This document shows positions 36,681-48,705 of a stretch of DNA of 64,000 bases, piece by piece (the stretch's first letter is position 1; each line of letters starts with the position of its first letter). The stretch spans positions 1,711,001-1,775,000 of the forward strand of contig JAMWBK010000001.1 in assembly GCA_029953675.1 (NCBI GenBank), in the 5' to 3' direction. The notes beneath the pieces are model-generated. The model was not told where the DNA came from. It was given only the letters and a program-made list of their open reading frames with translations, and made no database searches. The translations under genes were made by a program, and so were the position numbers. Source of the DNA: Rhodosorus marinus (taxonomy: Eukaryota > Rhodophyta > Stylonematophyceae > Stylonematales > Stylonemataceae).

Positions 36681-37617
36681 AGCACGCTCATGGCGCCTTC
36701 ATCGATCCCCACAACCATCGGATCTCATCGCTCCAATTCGACCTGCATATCCTCGCTAAACAGAGCTCATCAGGATCCAAAACCCACGAAAAATGCCTTT
36801 GCGTGTAATCCTTAACAAGAGATTGCGTTCAGAAAGCTCTTTCCAAAAACCAGGAGCTCTTTGCTCTTTAAATCCAGTTCTAATACGTAACCCTCGCTAC
36901 GATCGCACAAGCACGCCTCCATCCAGCACGTACCCTAAAGCATCCATCCACCACAGAGAGCACAATCAATACTTCACCGCCATTCCCCTATTTATCTTTT
37001 TTCATGTTCTTTTCAACCAACCATTGAATCTAACATATATCAAAATTCAAAGTATTCAAAAATAATTGTAAAATATCTCAACAAGACATTTATTCATTGG
37101 ACTGATCAATACTTCTTATCCAATATATTTCATTCAAATAGTATCTAACCAATGACATACTACATACGAACTAAAATTCCTATTTTACAATAATTACAGG
37201 CTATCATAACCAATGAAATCTGCTCTCGTGTCCCACTGGCATATCTAATAAATGACATATTTCTATGAATATAACAAAATACATGAAATCTTCTAATTGT
37301 ATATACGATAATATACCTCATTTTAGAGTATATATATTGTATATACTTCATAATATCGTCTTTTAACAGAATTATGTTGATTGACTTTCGAATTATGGTA
37401 TATTTTATAAGTTTTATTCTAGATGACATTTATGATCAAATTTCCAAGGGCGGGTTTTTAAAGCGAAGGCTGAATGAGTACTCTATTTCTTTTATTTTTA
37501 CTTTTTGATGGTCGTTTTGGGGGAATGGGCGTTTTTGGATATCAAAAGGCAAAATGTTTCGTTTTCTTGAGAAAGATTGAGGGAGTTGATGAGGATGGGG
37601 AGAGGGAGAGGGAGAGG

Positions 37618-37711
<94 letters not shown>

Positions 37712-38121
37712 GGTGCGCGCGTGCGCACATGGATTTTGGGATTTCTACGAGTTGATATGTCTCGGAAGAAAGGCAAAGGCGGGTTTTGGGGAATAGATTC
37801 TTTTGGTTTTGGGTGATTGGGAGGGAAGTAGTTAAGTTATGATATGATTCATGTGATATGTTTTGCAGAGGTTTCTTTTGAAAAGATTGATTGGGCTGGT
37901 TTAAATCTGGAGTGCAGCATCGTCTGAAGGAACTGGGATCGACGGGTTTAGGGTTTTGGTAGACGCCGGGATTGATGTGATCGATCGGTGACTACGTTCT
38001 GGGGAACTTGTGGTTGTACGCTAGTGAGATATGGCACTATGGACTTGAGCCTAATGGCAGAGACGTATTGGTGACTCAAGCACTGTTTTGTTCTCCGCTC
38101 GCACCTCCAACCCCGGCCAAC
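36681..38121. other. Divergent intergenic region with microsatellite
   Basis: Lies between the metzincin (minus) and CHC2-like (plus) genes. It is AT-rich from 37000 to 37440, then carries a long GA microsatellite. No gene recognised. Confidence 0.5.
37597..37707 (+). repeat. (GGGAGA)n/(GA)n microsatellite
   Basis: Four or so GGGAGA units run into about 40 GA dinucleotides, an unbroken purine tract of about 110 nt. The long reading frames across it encode only Arg-Glu or Ser-Leu repeats and are artefacts. Confidence 0.97.
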
Positions 38122-40241
38122 ATGGAGGCTGCCTTCGTAAATGGGTTTGGATTAACTGACGCGCATGGGACCAAAGCATGTAAATGTTTCGGAATAAGAG
38201 ATGGCGTGGTGGACGTGGTTTCTGCGAACAGTAGTCAGACTCGGCGCACAGTCCTTGAAAGCGAGGTCACGAAGCCTCTGAAGAGATGTCGATCAGTTTT
38301 GGCAAAAATGGAGATCGCTGGTTCTCTGCTTTGCGGCCGAAGCCAGAAAGTTCAAAACGGGCTTTACATTGAGTCGTCCATAAGGTATATCGAAACGAAA
38401 AGCAGTTTTGGGTATGGCACACTCATGCGTGCTTGGAACAGCCTGAAGGAGAGCATAGGATGGTCGGAATATACCACAACAGAAGCCAGAATGCTCGGAC
38501 TTCCTTTAAGGACCTTGAGAGAATCTGAACGTTACGGACGACATGTAGTTTGCGACCCAAGGGTGAGTGTCACATTGGATGTATTGCGACCTTGTTTTGC
38601 GGGACCCTGGTATGCGGACCAGGGTCCTGCAGGGATGCCCCACCCGCTGAGCATGACGTTGGTTTTTCTGAAAGGTTGACATGCTTCTGTCCCAGGCTAT
38701 TGCAGAGCTTTCAAGAATTGCGGGTGACTTGAATGTTCCGAAGCCGAGTGCTCCAGAAAGCTATGGAAATCCAGACCACACGATTGAGCTACCTCGACTG
38801 CCAGCTGCTGGTGAGCATCCACGGCACACGGCAGCGTCGTCTCACGCAGGACGTCACTAATTGTACAAGATTCGTTGACAATTCTCAACAGGCAACACAA
38901 GAAGCGTTGCAGCGAAGTGTCCAAACGTAGAGGCTCACCGAAATGGAGATCGCCACCCCAGTTTGATTCTTTGGATGAATGCTGATGGTCGAACGGGAGG
39001 CGGCCAATGCCAAGTTTGCTGCGGATCTGAGGGAAAGCCAATTCGATATTCGGTTTGGTATTCCGGTAATTCTGCTCTTCTGTACAGACGTCGTGAAAAG
39101 GTTCAGGGGTCTAATAAGTACGTGCTAGACATCGCCGTGAAGCCTAAGGTAAAGGGATGCAGGAACACAGTTGGCGAAGAGGGAGTCGTGGACCAGGATG
39201 GAGTGCCAGTGGGAGGCTACGTCATGAGCGCCGACAAATTGGAAGAGCCCATGGTCGAGGGAAATCACGTGTGTGCTCTCCTAAAGGTTCGTCAGAACAC
39301 GGTCAAGGAGCAATCGCTGTCAATTCAACTCACAGAAGTCTCGCTGTTCACTGCGCAGAATCTGCACAGGGCGGACGGTTCCAGGACAAAGTTCCGAACA
39401 ATAGGACACCTGAACTCTAAAGACCCCATTGAGATTCTAGAAATTGCGGATAGAATGTCAAGGTCTGATAAGAGCTTAACCCAAGCAAAGCTGTGCAGCT
39501 GGATGACCAAGCAGGCGATCCATTCCGGAGACGAGTGCGAGGACCTGCTGTACACGAGGATGCTGTCAACGTCGGGAATGGTTGTTTCGAGCTGGAAGCA
39601 GACCAATGGAAAGTCCGGGCAACCTCTGTTCCTGCCCAATGGTTGGGAGCCCTTGGCTCAGAGGTGGATATTATTTGATCTGGATGACTTGCAGATGCTC
39701 TGTGAGGCTGGTACACTATTGAGCACATCGAATCTCTGAGCTGGTGTACGAGCACTACTGAACTGGTTCTGTTTCTTGGGTGGGCGTAATAGTTGTGAAT
39801 ATTGCTTGCAATAAAGTGAATGCTGCTGTCCAGAGCGATGTGAATCTCAGCGGGCGACTGGCTGTCGTGCAGACGGGTCCGAACGGACTGCAGGTTTGGT
39901 GCGAGCTGAGGGAAGTGAGGGAGAAGCCCAGAAAGTGGGTTGCAGAGCACAGTACCAGGGAGTGGTATAAAAGACTGGGACGGAAGATTTTGAGATCGGC
40001 TCGGAGCGCAGGGGCGCGCGGAGGATCTGTACGAACCTATGTATCTCTTTGCTTGTGGAGAACGTTGAACTGATGCTTGATCTCATCTCACTCCTTTGTG
40101 CAGGTGGACCTTGCTTCCTATGCGGCTGGAAGATTTGGGAGAAGGCCAGGATGGAGAGTACTAGAGCGTGGAGATATTTTCAGGTCTAGGCTGTTGTATG
40201 CTCGAGACGAGCGAGGCCCTAACAGGGACCCTCGATTATGA
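38122..40241 (+). CDS. Unrecognised protein with CHC2/primase-like zinc motif and plastid-type leader
   Basis: Five exons (38122-38562, 38696-38810, 38892-39710, 39817-40028, 40104-40241) give 574 aa, all phases closing. The N-terminus MEAAFVNGFGL fits the AFV plastid leader of red algae. Residues 195-228 read CPNVEAH...DRHPSLILW...CQVC, i.e. C-x5-H ... C-x2-C with HPSL in between, which resembles the CHC2 zinc-binding module of DnaG-type primases and phage primase-helicases (C-x-x-H ... PS-F ... C-x2-C). No TOPRIM or helicase domain is apparent downstream. The C-terminus is basic and aromatic (WYKRLGRKILRSAR, RFGRRPGWRVLERGDIF). Function unknown; a plastid nucleic-acid role is only an inference. 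The reading frame is open for 38 codons upstream of the ATG. Confidence 0.72.
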
Positions 40242-40856
40242 TGCTCCAGGTTGTCGATGGCCAACCTCAAAAGTTCAGTTCTTCAAGCGGTTTGTTTTTA
40301 AGAATTCTGAAATTGGAGTCTGGTACTCTGGTGCCCGAGGGGATGATGTGGTTATGCACGCGTCATGCGGCATTTGTCGAGTGCCGTTGAATCCTTGCGG
40401 CTCATTGAATGCTGGAGAATGGAAACGCGATTCGCCAATGGCTTTTTCTTCATACAGCAAGATCGGACAGTTGACGTTTGCGGGAGTTGCTCTCTACGAA
40501 CGTTTCGAAACGGAAAGAAAGAAAAAAGTGAATTCTTGCATGTAGACTCTCCGTCGACGTTTGTGAGTCGGCGGGGCAGCTTTAGATGAGACTTCCAGTG
40601 CATCAGCCCCGCTACTGCAAAGGTTGAGCAAGCAGATTCACATGCACGTCATACGCAACATGCTTACTCCCTCCCAGTGCAGGAAGCTCGCTACGGGCAA
40701 ATGAAGGTGCCAGCGGGAGATAAGATCTGTCACTGGGAGCATCCGGTATCAGAATTTGTTAAGTGTGTTTCCTCTATATGTAAATTATTTAGTAGCGTGA
40801 CAAAATGAACTGTTGAAGATGCAACGAAAAAAGTGCCTCCATCGCGTAGCTAGCGA
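40242..40856. other. Convergent intergenic region
   Basis: Between the CHC2-like gene and the hydrolase gene. A plus-strand open frame (40168-40545), overlapping the last exon, encodes a 125-residue peptide with several cysteines and no recognised domain. It may be chance or an alternative 3' exon. Confidence 0.35.
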
Positions 40857-42369
40857 TCACCGTTTTCGTCGGTTGTTCTCTGAGCTCACCCGGTGTAGAC
40901 TCTCCAGGTGCTCCAAAAATCTTGCGGTCTCTGCTGCAGCATAGCTCTCTCCTCGGACAGATTGTATAAAACCAAGATGACCTCCGCTTTCCGTATACAC
41001 GAGTTTCACTGGAGCCTTTCCTACTTCTTCCTGTTTTGGAAGTGATTTTCGCTCAATGAACGGGTCGTCCAGCGAGTTCACCACCAACGTAGGCACGTTG
41101 ATACGAGAAAGAAGTGGTCTCGTATCGTTCTTTCGGTAATAGTCCATGTTCGACTCGAAACCGAACATGGGCGCAATGTATGCGTCATCGAAGTCCGCAA
41201 TCGTGCGGGCGGCTTTGATAAGCTTCAGGTTCACCTGTGCAGGAAACATTTTCGATTTCTCGATGGCCTTCTTCTTCAAACTTTTAAGAAAGCGTCTGCT
41301 GTACACTAATCTGCTGAAACCCCTTTCAAGCTTCGCCTGGCACGCGACGGGATCAAAGGGGACGCATTGAACAGCGGCGCCGAAAACCTTGAATTTCGCC
41401 AACTCCTCCGCGCTCCTTTCCGCGAGAAACTTCAATACCACATTCGCCCCAAGGCTGAAGCCAGAGAGGTAGATGCGGGTATCCTCAGGCACCCTGCTCG
41501 ACAGGATCTGAACGTAAGTGGCCAAATCGTCCGTGAATCCGAGGTGATAGTCGCGCAACGTCGTGTTCACATCCCCAGAGCATCCGCGGAAATTCATAGC
41601 TGCGACTGTATGCCCACGGCAAGCCAGCGATTTCGTGATTCGACGAGTGTGCGGCCCTCGACTAGTGGATTCAAGACCATGGTACAGAATAACGATCGAT
41701 TTTCCATCGCCCTAGGGTAGCGGAAAAAAGGAAAGCATAAAGCATTCTTAGCAATCGATCTCTGACAACGGGAACAACCACCCGTTCTCCCGTGCGCATG
41801 CATGAACCGCACGAGTGCGGAGGTCTCACATCTGGACTAGAAATCTTCGCAACACTTCTACCGATATGAAAGTCTCAAAAATACTTACAGAATGATGAGT
41901 GTCCACATCGAAAAACCCACCGCAGCGAGTTGCAAACCTTTCGCGGTCATAATTAAGTTGTTCAGAGCGAGGAAGAACCATTCCCCCTATTGTCTGAGCA
42001 TGATGATTTGCTAGCCACCTTTACGGAGAGCAACAACACACAAAAAAGGCGATCGTCAGCAATTCCAAACGAGAACAACCAAGCGCTAGCGCCAAAGCGA
42101 TCTTGTTCCCACGATCAGGCACAAAAATGAAGATGACCGTTCCGGGAAACACCGATGTTTTGACGAAACAACGCTTACCAAACAGGACGAAAGGGACTTG
42201 GCTTGAAGGATTTCGCCGCCTTCAATGCCAGCTGCGATCGCTCATCCGTTTGAACGCTAGTACCGATTTCAACGACCCCTCTCTTTGCGGTCCTTGCGAA
42301 GCTCGGACTCTTCTTATTAGCTGATGGCATCACCATACTCCCAACAAACGCCACGTGCAGACTTTCCAT
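40857..42369 (-). CDS. YheT-family alpha/beta hydrolase, plastid-type leader
   Basis: Three exons: 42369-42179, 42018-41889 and 41712-40857. The N-terminus MESLHVAFVGSMVM followed by Ser, Lys and Arg fits a red-algal plastid leader. The body shows YheT/ABHD landmarks: PVWWLANHHAQTI (spliced across intron 1), ILYHGLES, NFRGCSGD, nucleophile serine in GFSLGANV, acid in NSLDDPFI and histidine in SGGHLGFI. The physiological ester or other substrate is unknown. The exon 2-exon 3 join is off by one base: a phase-0 splice gives GDGK and then shifts frame inside a run of five A (41700-41704 region), whereas four A would restore the family sequence. This is an assembly error, a real frameshift, or an unusual splice. 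Everything from ILYHG on is open to the stop. Confidence 0.85.
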
Positions 42370-42751
42370 CCGACAAACAGCTACAAAAACGTTTCAAAAA
42401 AGAAAGCTAAACCAAAATTGTAACCCGCCCCGTTCAAAAAAGAAAAGAACTAGCCGACCCCTTCCAAACCAAATGTCAGAAAACCATCACTGATCCTCTA
42501 CCTCTTCCTACACGCCCTAAACTCTCCTCATCCCCAACCGTAACCCTCTTCCCCTCCTCCCCTCCTCCCCACTTACGCTCACCCCCATAAAACAAATCTA
42601 AAAGCACCCAATACAAAATACCTAATATGCTCTACCAATTTCCCCCACATCCCCACAAAAACCTCCCCCACGTCATCAGAACAAAATAAATCAAAACAAC
42701 AAAAGTCCTTCTATTTTCTTTGGAATGAATGAAAATATCAATCACATCAAA

Positions 42752-42782
<31 letters not shown>

Positions 42783-44280
42783 GTATTACCTCGGGCATCA
42801 AGATCCACAGCATCCATAGCCATCCACAAGACGTCATCTACAGCATCCATAGCCATCCACAGCATCCCATCCACTAACAAACAATACCATCCCATCGTCA
42901 CATCCCCTCCCAAAAAAAGAAACAATCAAATCCTACCCCCTTGACATCCATTATCACCTTTAATCTATCCCAAAAATGAGAAACCAACGTATTTCCTACC
43001 TCCAATGAGAACCATTCTTGTCTAAGTAGACCTAAAATATAATAATAATTCCAGTGTTCATGAGGGAGAAAAATTATTATATTTATGTTTGTTTGAAATT
43101 ATTAATGAATTTATAGTTCTAGGGATGGTGGAGAAAGGGGGGGGGGGGGTAGATTTGGATTTGTGAACGTAGCCAACGAATCCAACGGTTCAGATTCACA
43201 CTTTTACTCTTAAAGAGTAATATTAAATTTCCATTCGTTGGGATATTTCGTACCTGAAAAAGGGATGATTTACAGAGAACGGCTATATTTCTCCCTTACG
43301 TAAACAAACCCCACCTTGCTCGATACCAAAAATAATGCTTTTAGCGGATTGCAAATCAATGATACCCCCCTCCCCACCCCCGGCTGTCCCCCCTTCTTTG
43401 CATCCGCAGCACGAGGAACACTTCAAACATTTACAGAAAGAAAATTCGGAATATTCCTCTTTTTTAAAATAATATATAATATTTGGAGTATATTTTTCTT
43501 CCGTCCAACGGACGCTTGGGGGTCACGTGTTGCTGATACCCACGTTTTTCGACTCTTTTAGGAGGTGCTTTGTGTTTTATTTCATCTGTTTGAAACTTTT
43601 AGGGGCTTTTGCCTTTGTGGGGTAAAAGTCGTTGAACGTTTTTTGGGGGGGAGAATTTTGGAAAGTTTGACTTTGGTGGCATCAGCCTGGACTGATGTCA
43701 ACTTTTTTCATGCGTGTGCCGGGGGAGGAACGGGAGGGAGGGGCGGGACGGGTACTTTAAAGTCCCTCGCTCGAATGTGAAAATGTGGCTTTCAAAGTTC
43801 CGATTCTGAAAAGTTGCTAAAGGTTCCTACGATGTGGAAATTCTGGTCTGCTTGTCCACTTCCGGTGTAGTGCGTGCCTGGAGACCCCGAGTAGAAAAGG
43901 CTGTACCGAAAGACGAATAATCACCAAAATGTTTTTGGACAGATTGCTGTGCTTTCGTCACTCACTGTCCCAATTTCAATGTCCCCCTTATCACTCAACA
44001 AAAACAAAATCTGGAGATTTTGTCAATGCACAAAGCTGTGGGGGAGCAGGCAATCGTGTCCTTGTGCTTGAATGTACTTGTTTCCGGCGCGCCTTCTACT
44101 AGTTAACAGGCCCATCTCCAGCTGTTGTGTTTGGGTACGGCATGCAACCGATTCTCTCCCTGGAAACCGGAGACTGTCCTTGGCATCAACTAATTTTTAA
44201 TGAATGCGGCTCTTTCCATAACTCTTTAAGACATTAACATAGCTTTGGCGATCAATTTTTGGCGCGAGGCAAAGATCCGA
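42370..44280. other. Gene-poor region
   Basis: Holds the hydrolase promoter region (C-rich on the plus strand, 42430-42600), an (AT)n run (42755-42782), a G12 run near 43138-43149 and AT-rich sequence. No coding sequence recognised on either strand. Confidence 0.5.
42755..42782. repeat. (TA)n microsatellite
   Basis: About 13 TA dinucleotides in a row. Confidence 0.9.
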
Positions 44281-47200
44281 CTACTTGTGATGATCTCCAC
44301 TATTCGGTTCTACGGTTTTAAGCTTGGTATTGTGTGACTGGCAGAAAGAGCATCTCAAATAAAGGAAGTGGAAATGTACAGTGCTCTCTTTCTGGCAGTC
44401 GTTGCAAAGCACCGTCGCTCTTGCTGATCTGTATTCCGACGGCATTGGCTCTCGAGTCATCATAACGTTCTAAAACATTGCGAGAAAACCATTCAATCAG
44501 ACAAAAATCTTTCCGGGGGGAGCGGATCACCTCGCAGCACAAGTTTCGTCCGCAACCAACGCGAGCACGCAGTTTGTGGCCAGACCTACCAAGCGAGCGA
44601 TTTGGTCTGACATATCCTCCAACGACTTTTGGCAAACAGGACAACGCCGGTACAGCTTGGCATAGTGAGAATAGCAATGCTTGTGCATCAGATGCCCACA
44701 AAACAGGTACTGTATGGGCGTCGTCGAGGAAAATAGATAGTTGTTGCAGATTGGGCAATTCGATTCCATGACCTTTTCTATACACTTATGCTCCCTCCGC
44801 GATAAACTAAGACAAGCGTTGCACCTGGCAGAAACGCGAAAACAAGGAAAGATGAGGACTCCTGCAGACCGTTCAAGGAGCAAACAAACAGCGCTAGATG
44901 TTCCATTGAACTGATGCCGGCGAGCTTACTTCATGCAGTGGAAGAAGTCTATTCCAAGACCCTTCCCAACACGGCAGACGTTGCAGCTGTGGCAGTGATA
45001 GATAGATCTGCTCGCGTTACCATCATAGAGTCGGCATATAGAACAATAGTATTTCGCAAATTGCGCATGACACGAACGACACGACTCGCCCACGGGCTGC
45101 AACGTGTCTGTAAGAGCGAAAAAAGTGCCTCCCAATTCAGCTTTGGCGCTCCGCAAACGAACAGCACTCAACTACAGTCCCCAATGATTGCATTTTTCGT
45201 ATAAAATTAAGATATTAGTATTGGAAAGCACCTACCGCAAAGCATGCACCAAATTTCCTCAGTTTGGTACCGGTTCATGGTGTGGTTTGACACAGCGTCG
45301 TGGCACAATCTGCACGTGAACAGCTTTCCACAACATTTGGCTCGTACTTTACATCGTCGTTGGTAATGCTTGCAGCCAAGCACCTTCTGACCATCAGGCA
45401 AATAGATGTATGATTTCACCCGTTCCTCCGGGGTGACTACTCAGGGAGAGAAGAACACAAAGTTAACAAAAATGTGCTTCACATCAGAAACTAAACCTAT
45501 GGCAACAAGCGCGCCGGGCTTTCGGGGCCTCGGTTGGCATAATGTTGAATACGTACTCTCAGATTGTGGACTCTCAGCTGGGGCATTCTTCATCCAACGC
45601 GTTACCAGCAAACTCTGCATAACGCGACTCTTTTGCTCCGAGGACAGCGCTTCATCTGCTGCCACCAGTCGCATTGCTCTTTGTACATCTTCCTTCCCTT
45701 GCAACAACATCAACCCCACGGCAGCACTGTCGACGGGAAGACGCGTAAAGGCACTTGAGTTAGCAACCGGGTTATCGGCAGGGCGAGGAGCTGTTGTCCG
45801 GGAAGTAAGCATACCCTTCCTCAACGGTCGCGTCCTCAGATTCTTTATTTGTCGGCTGTTCAGGCTCCTCAGCAGCCGGAGTCGCGGACTTGAACGGGAA
45901 CCAAGTTCGTAGCCATTTGTCAAAAAGCGTAGAGCCAGTGACAGCAAATATGTGGTTCATCATTTGATCGCGCTCCGTTGCACTTAGCACGCGAATCATC
46001 CACGGAAGCATTTCTTGAAGAATCTCCCCTGGCATTTGGCCGAAAATATTGGCCACTACCTCGGATTGTTCCTCTATTGTAAAATTCTTGACCAGGAGGG
46101 GCCAAAGATGTGATTCTTCCTGCGTAAGATGATTCATCATGTCATCTCGGAGCGTCCGAGCTACTACATATACGGACATTGCCACGTCAACGTCTCCTGA
46201 ACATTGCAAATTTTCCAATTGTTTTGCCAAACTCCCGAACAGTCGACGCTCGTCAGAGTGCTCATCCTCATAGGTGCCCGACACGTTCGAAACACGCTTT
46301 TCGACCAGAGGCAATACAATCGAGTCTTCCGCTTTTGAGTGGAAGTGTACCTATGTCAGAGGTGTGAACGAGAGGGTGTTCGTGGTGAGGGAATAACGTT
46401 CAAACAGTTGACAACCGAAACCCTCCTTCAACTCTTCTACAACTCCCCTTGGAAAGCTAGCTACGAGTGAGCATCAAAACTTCAGGGGTCAGACAAAGTT
46501 TACCATTCTGCGAAGGAAGCTGCACCTTTCTGCGAGGGAAGAAACCGCATTCGGGTTCATGGACTCCGGCAAGACCGTTGAAGCCTCCATAATTGCCTGC
46601 AGCTCTATCCGGATTGCTTTATGAACCCTTAGTATCTCGTTGATGGGACTTCCGTCCGCAAATTCTCCATTGTCTGCTACGCCTTTGCTTTGAGTCTGAA
46701 GCTGAGGAACCCGAAGGCACAGTTCTTCCCATTGTCGCCGGCTTTTCTCACCCTGCAAAACAAGTAAACAAAGATAACAAAGCCGTTAAGTAGCTGACTG
46801 AGCGAAGACGCTCAGAAAAATTAGGTCCGCTGGGACACCTAAGCGCCTAACTGATGTAGCGAAATCCAAGTCAGTTCTAAACATACAGTCTGAACCGCTC
46901 TCGCAATCGCTACAGCAATGTTCCCAAATTCTTCCTCTGGAGAGTATCTCAGGACGTTCCGGAGCAGCCTTTCCTGTTCATCAAGGTTGAGGGCCTCCAA
47001 ACACCACAGAATCAGGTCTGCCAGAAATTCGGCCGGAATCTGAGTTCCAACACAACAAAAGAGAAGCCGCAGTCCACTTCAGCCTACTATTCATAATCAC
47101 CAGCTGCTGTCCGAGTCTGAGGAAGGGCAGGCTCTCACCATTGCCATGGCTTTTCGGACAAGCTGATCTTGATCCTCAACGGAGAAGTACTTTTCAATAA

Positions 47201-48705
47201 GAGGGAAGATTGTGGTCTCCTCATCATCCATGTACTTGGTGAAGTCCTTCGCGAACTCCTCTAGCATACGCAAAAGCACAATTTTCTCCACTCCCCGCCC
47301 GTCATCAACGGCTTGCCCTGACGCAAGCATCGCCTTGAGTTTCTGTTGCAGGGCCACCAACGTTTCTCGTGCTTCCGTTGGGTCATCCTTTTCTGGAAGG
47401 CCAGAAACGTTTGTCTTTCCTTCGCTAAGCCGCTGCTGTAGCTCCTTCTTCAAAATCTGCACCTCACCAGCCACTCGGTATGTCAGCATCTTCTCCAAAA
47501 AGGCAAACCTTTCTGCTAGACATTTAAGCTGTGCGTTGTCAAACGGGTCCACGTGTTTTGTGAACTTCAAAAGATCCTACCCAACGAACGTCGAGACAGC
47601 CCGAAACGATGATCGAAACAAAAAAAGTTCATGTAAGCAACCTAGGCGGGCAGTCCAGATAGGTCAATAGCAGCCCCCGAAAAGGAACGAATACAATACG
47701 CTAAGCCTCTCGAGCTCTGTTTTTGCTTCGACTATTGGTTATTCCTTCACAAACGAAAATCCGGGAAACAAGTAAGGAGTGTTTTCAAAGACGTACCGCG
47801 AGCTCAATGCGTATGGCCTTGTTGATGTGGGTAATTTCGACGAGCGGGTTTGACTTGATCTTTGCTGCCTTCTCAAAGGCAGGGAACACATTGCACAGGT
47901 CCGACCATTCCGACGCTGAAAGATCATGTGCAATGCTAGAGGCGATCTCAGCCAGCTGGTCTTCCGTGCTGTACTTTTCAATTAACCCCAAAAAGTCAAT
48001 GCGTTCTCCTTTTGACAGAGCTCTAACAGTCCAGGTCAAGACCGGTGTGGCAAACATCACGGCGAGCATACCAACTAGCAGCTTGCCTTGCTCTGCTTCG
48101 CTGAAAATATCATTGAACAGGGGTAACAGGACTTTCTCCTCCTCGTCTAGATGCACATTGACGCAATCAATCAGCTGAGATAGCTTTTCCTGCTTGAGGT
48201 CCCGGATCGTCCCCTCCCAATCTGTCTCGGATTTTTTCGGACTGCCAATCTCTTTTTGTAGAGTTCGCAATGCCTCAGTTATCTGATCGAAATACTCTTC
48301 CATATCTTTGTGCTTGTGTTTTAGCACGCTGATGTAATGCTTCGCTGAGGGGTTCGATTTCTCCTTAGACTCCTCAAGCTTCACCATTAGGGCTGGACAA
48401 AGAACAGACTCCTCGGACTTGCAGTGCTTGTCCATCATGCTTTTCAAATAGCTAATACGGGCCAAAATTCCGCCATAGAACTGCGCCGTCGAGCTCACGC
48501 TCACGTCCGAAATCGTTCTCCGGAGCAACTCTAAATTTCGTCTGATCGCCTTGTGGACGTTGAACATCTCTGCCAAGGGCTCAATCTGTGTCGAATTCTG
48601 CGCGGCATCGCCATTTTCAAATCCATCCTCGATTATCTTGAGGCGCTTTTGAGCTGGCCCTTCTCTGTCCAGCTCAACGTTCTGGGTACGCCCCACAAAC
48701 TCCAT
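44281..48705 (-). CDS. BRUTUS-like hemerythrin/CHY/RING E3 ubiquitin ligase
   Basis: Ten exons (48705-47797, 47576-47139, 47039-46887, 46752-46504, 46350-45815, 45753-45557, 45436-45236, 45107-44930, 44824-44590, 44469-44281) give 1094 aa; all phases close. Three hemerythrin-like regions: about 46-215 (HKAIRRN, KHCKSEESVLCPAL, NVHLDEEEKVLLPLF), 293-450 and 515-660 (VHKAIRIE, HFHSKAEDSIVLPLV, MNHLTQEESHLWPLL). Then a CHY zinc finger (828-894: GCKHYQRRCKVRAKCC), CTCHY (895-953: AKYYCSICRLYD, HCHSCNVCRVGKGLGIDFF), RING (954-1032: NCPICNNYLF, FCGHLMHKHC, CPVC) and a rubredoxin-like ribbon (LCNDC, RCSFC). Plant BRUTUS binds iron through the N-terminus and ubiquitinates iron-deficiency transcription factors in the nucleus. 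The second hemerythrin region lacks several iron ligands. Intron 5 is only about 61 nt. The exon 7 acceptor could lie 3 nt upstream. Confidence 0.94.

Noticed and set aside
37474-37816. Open frames over the GA microsatellite
   Set aside because: They encode only Arg-Glu or Ser-Leu repeats from the dinucleotide repeat.
40168-40545. 125-aa plus-strand frame overlapping the CHC2-like gene
   Set aside because: It overlaps a well-supported final exon in another frame, and no family is recognised; kept only as a note.
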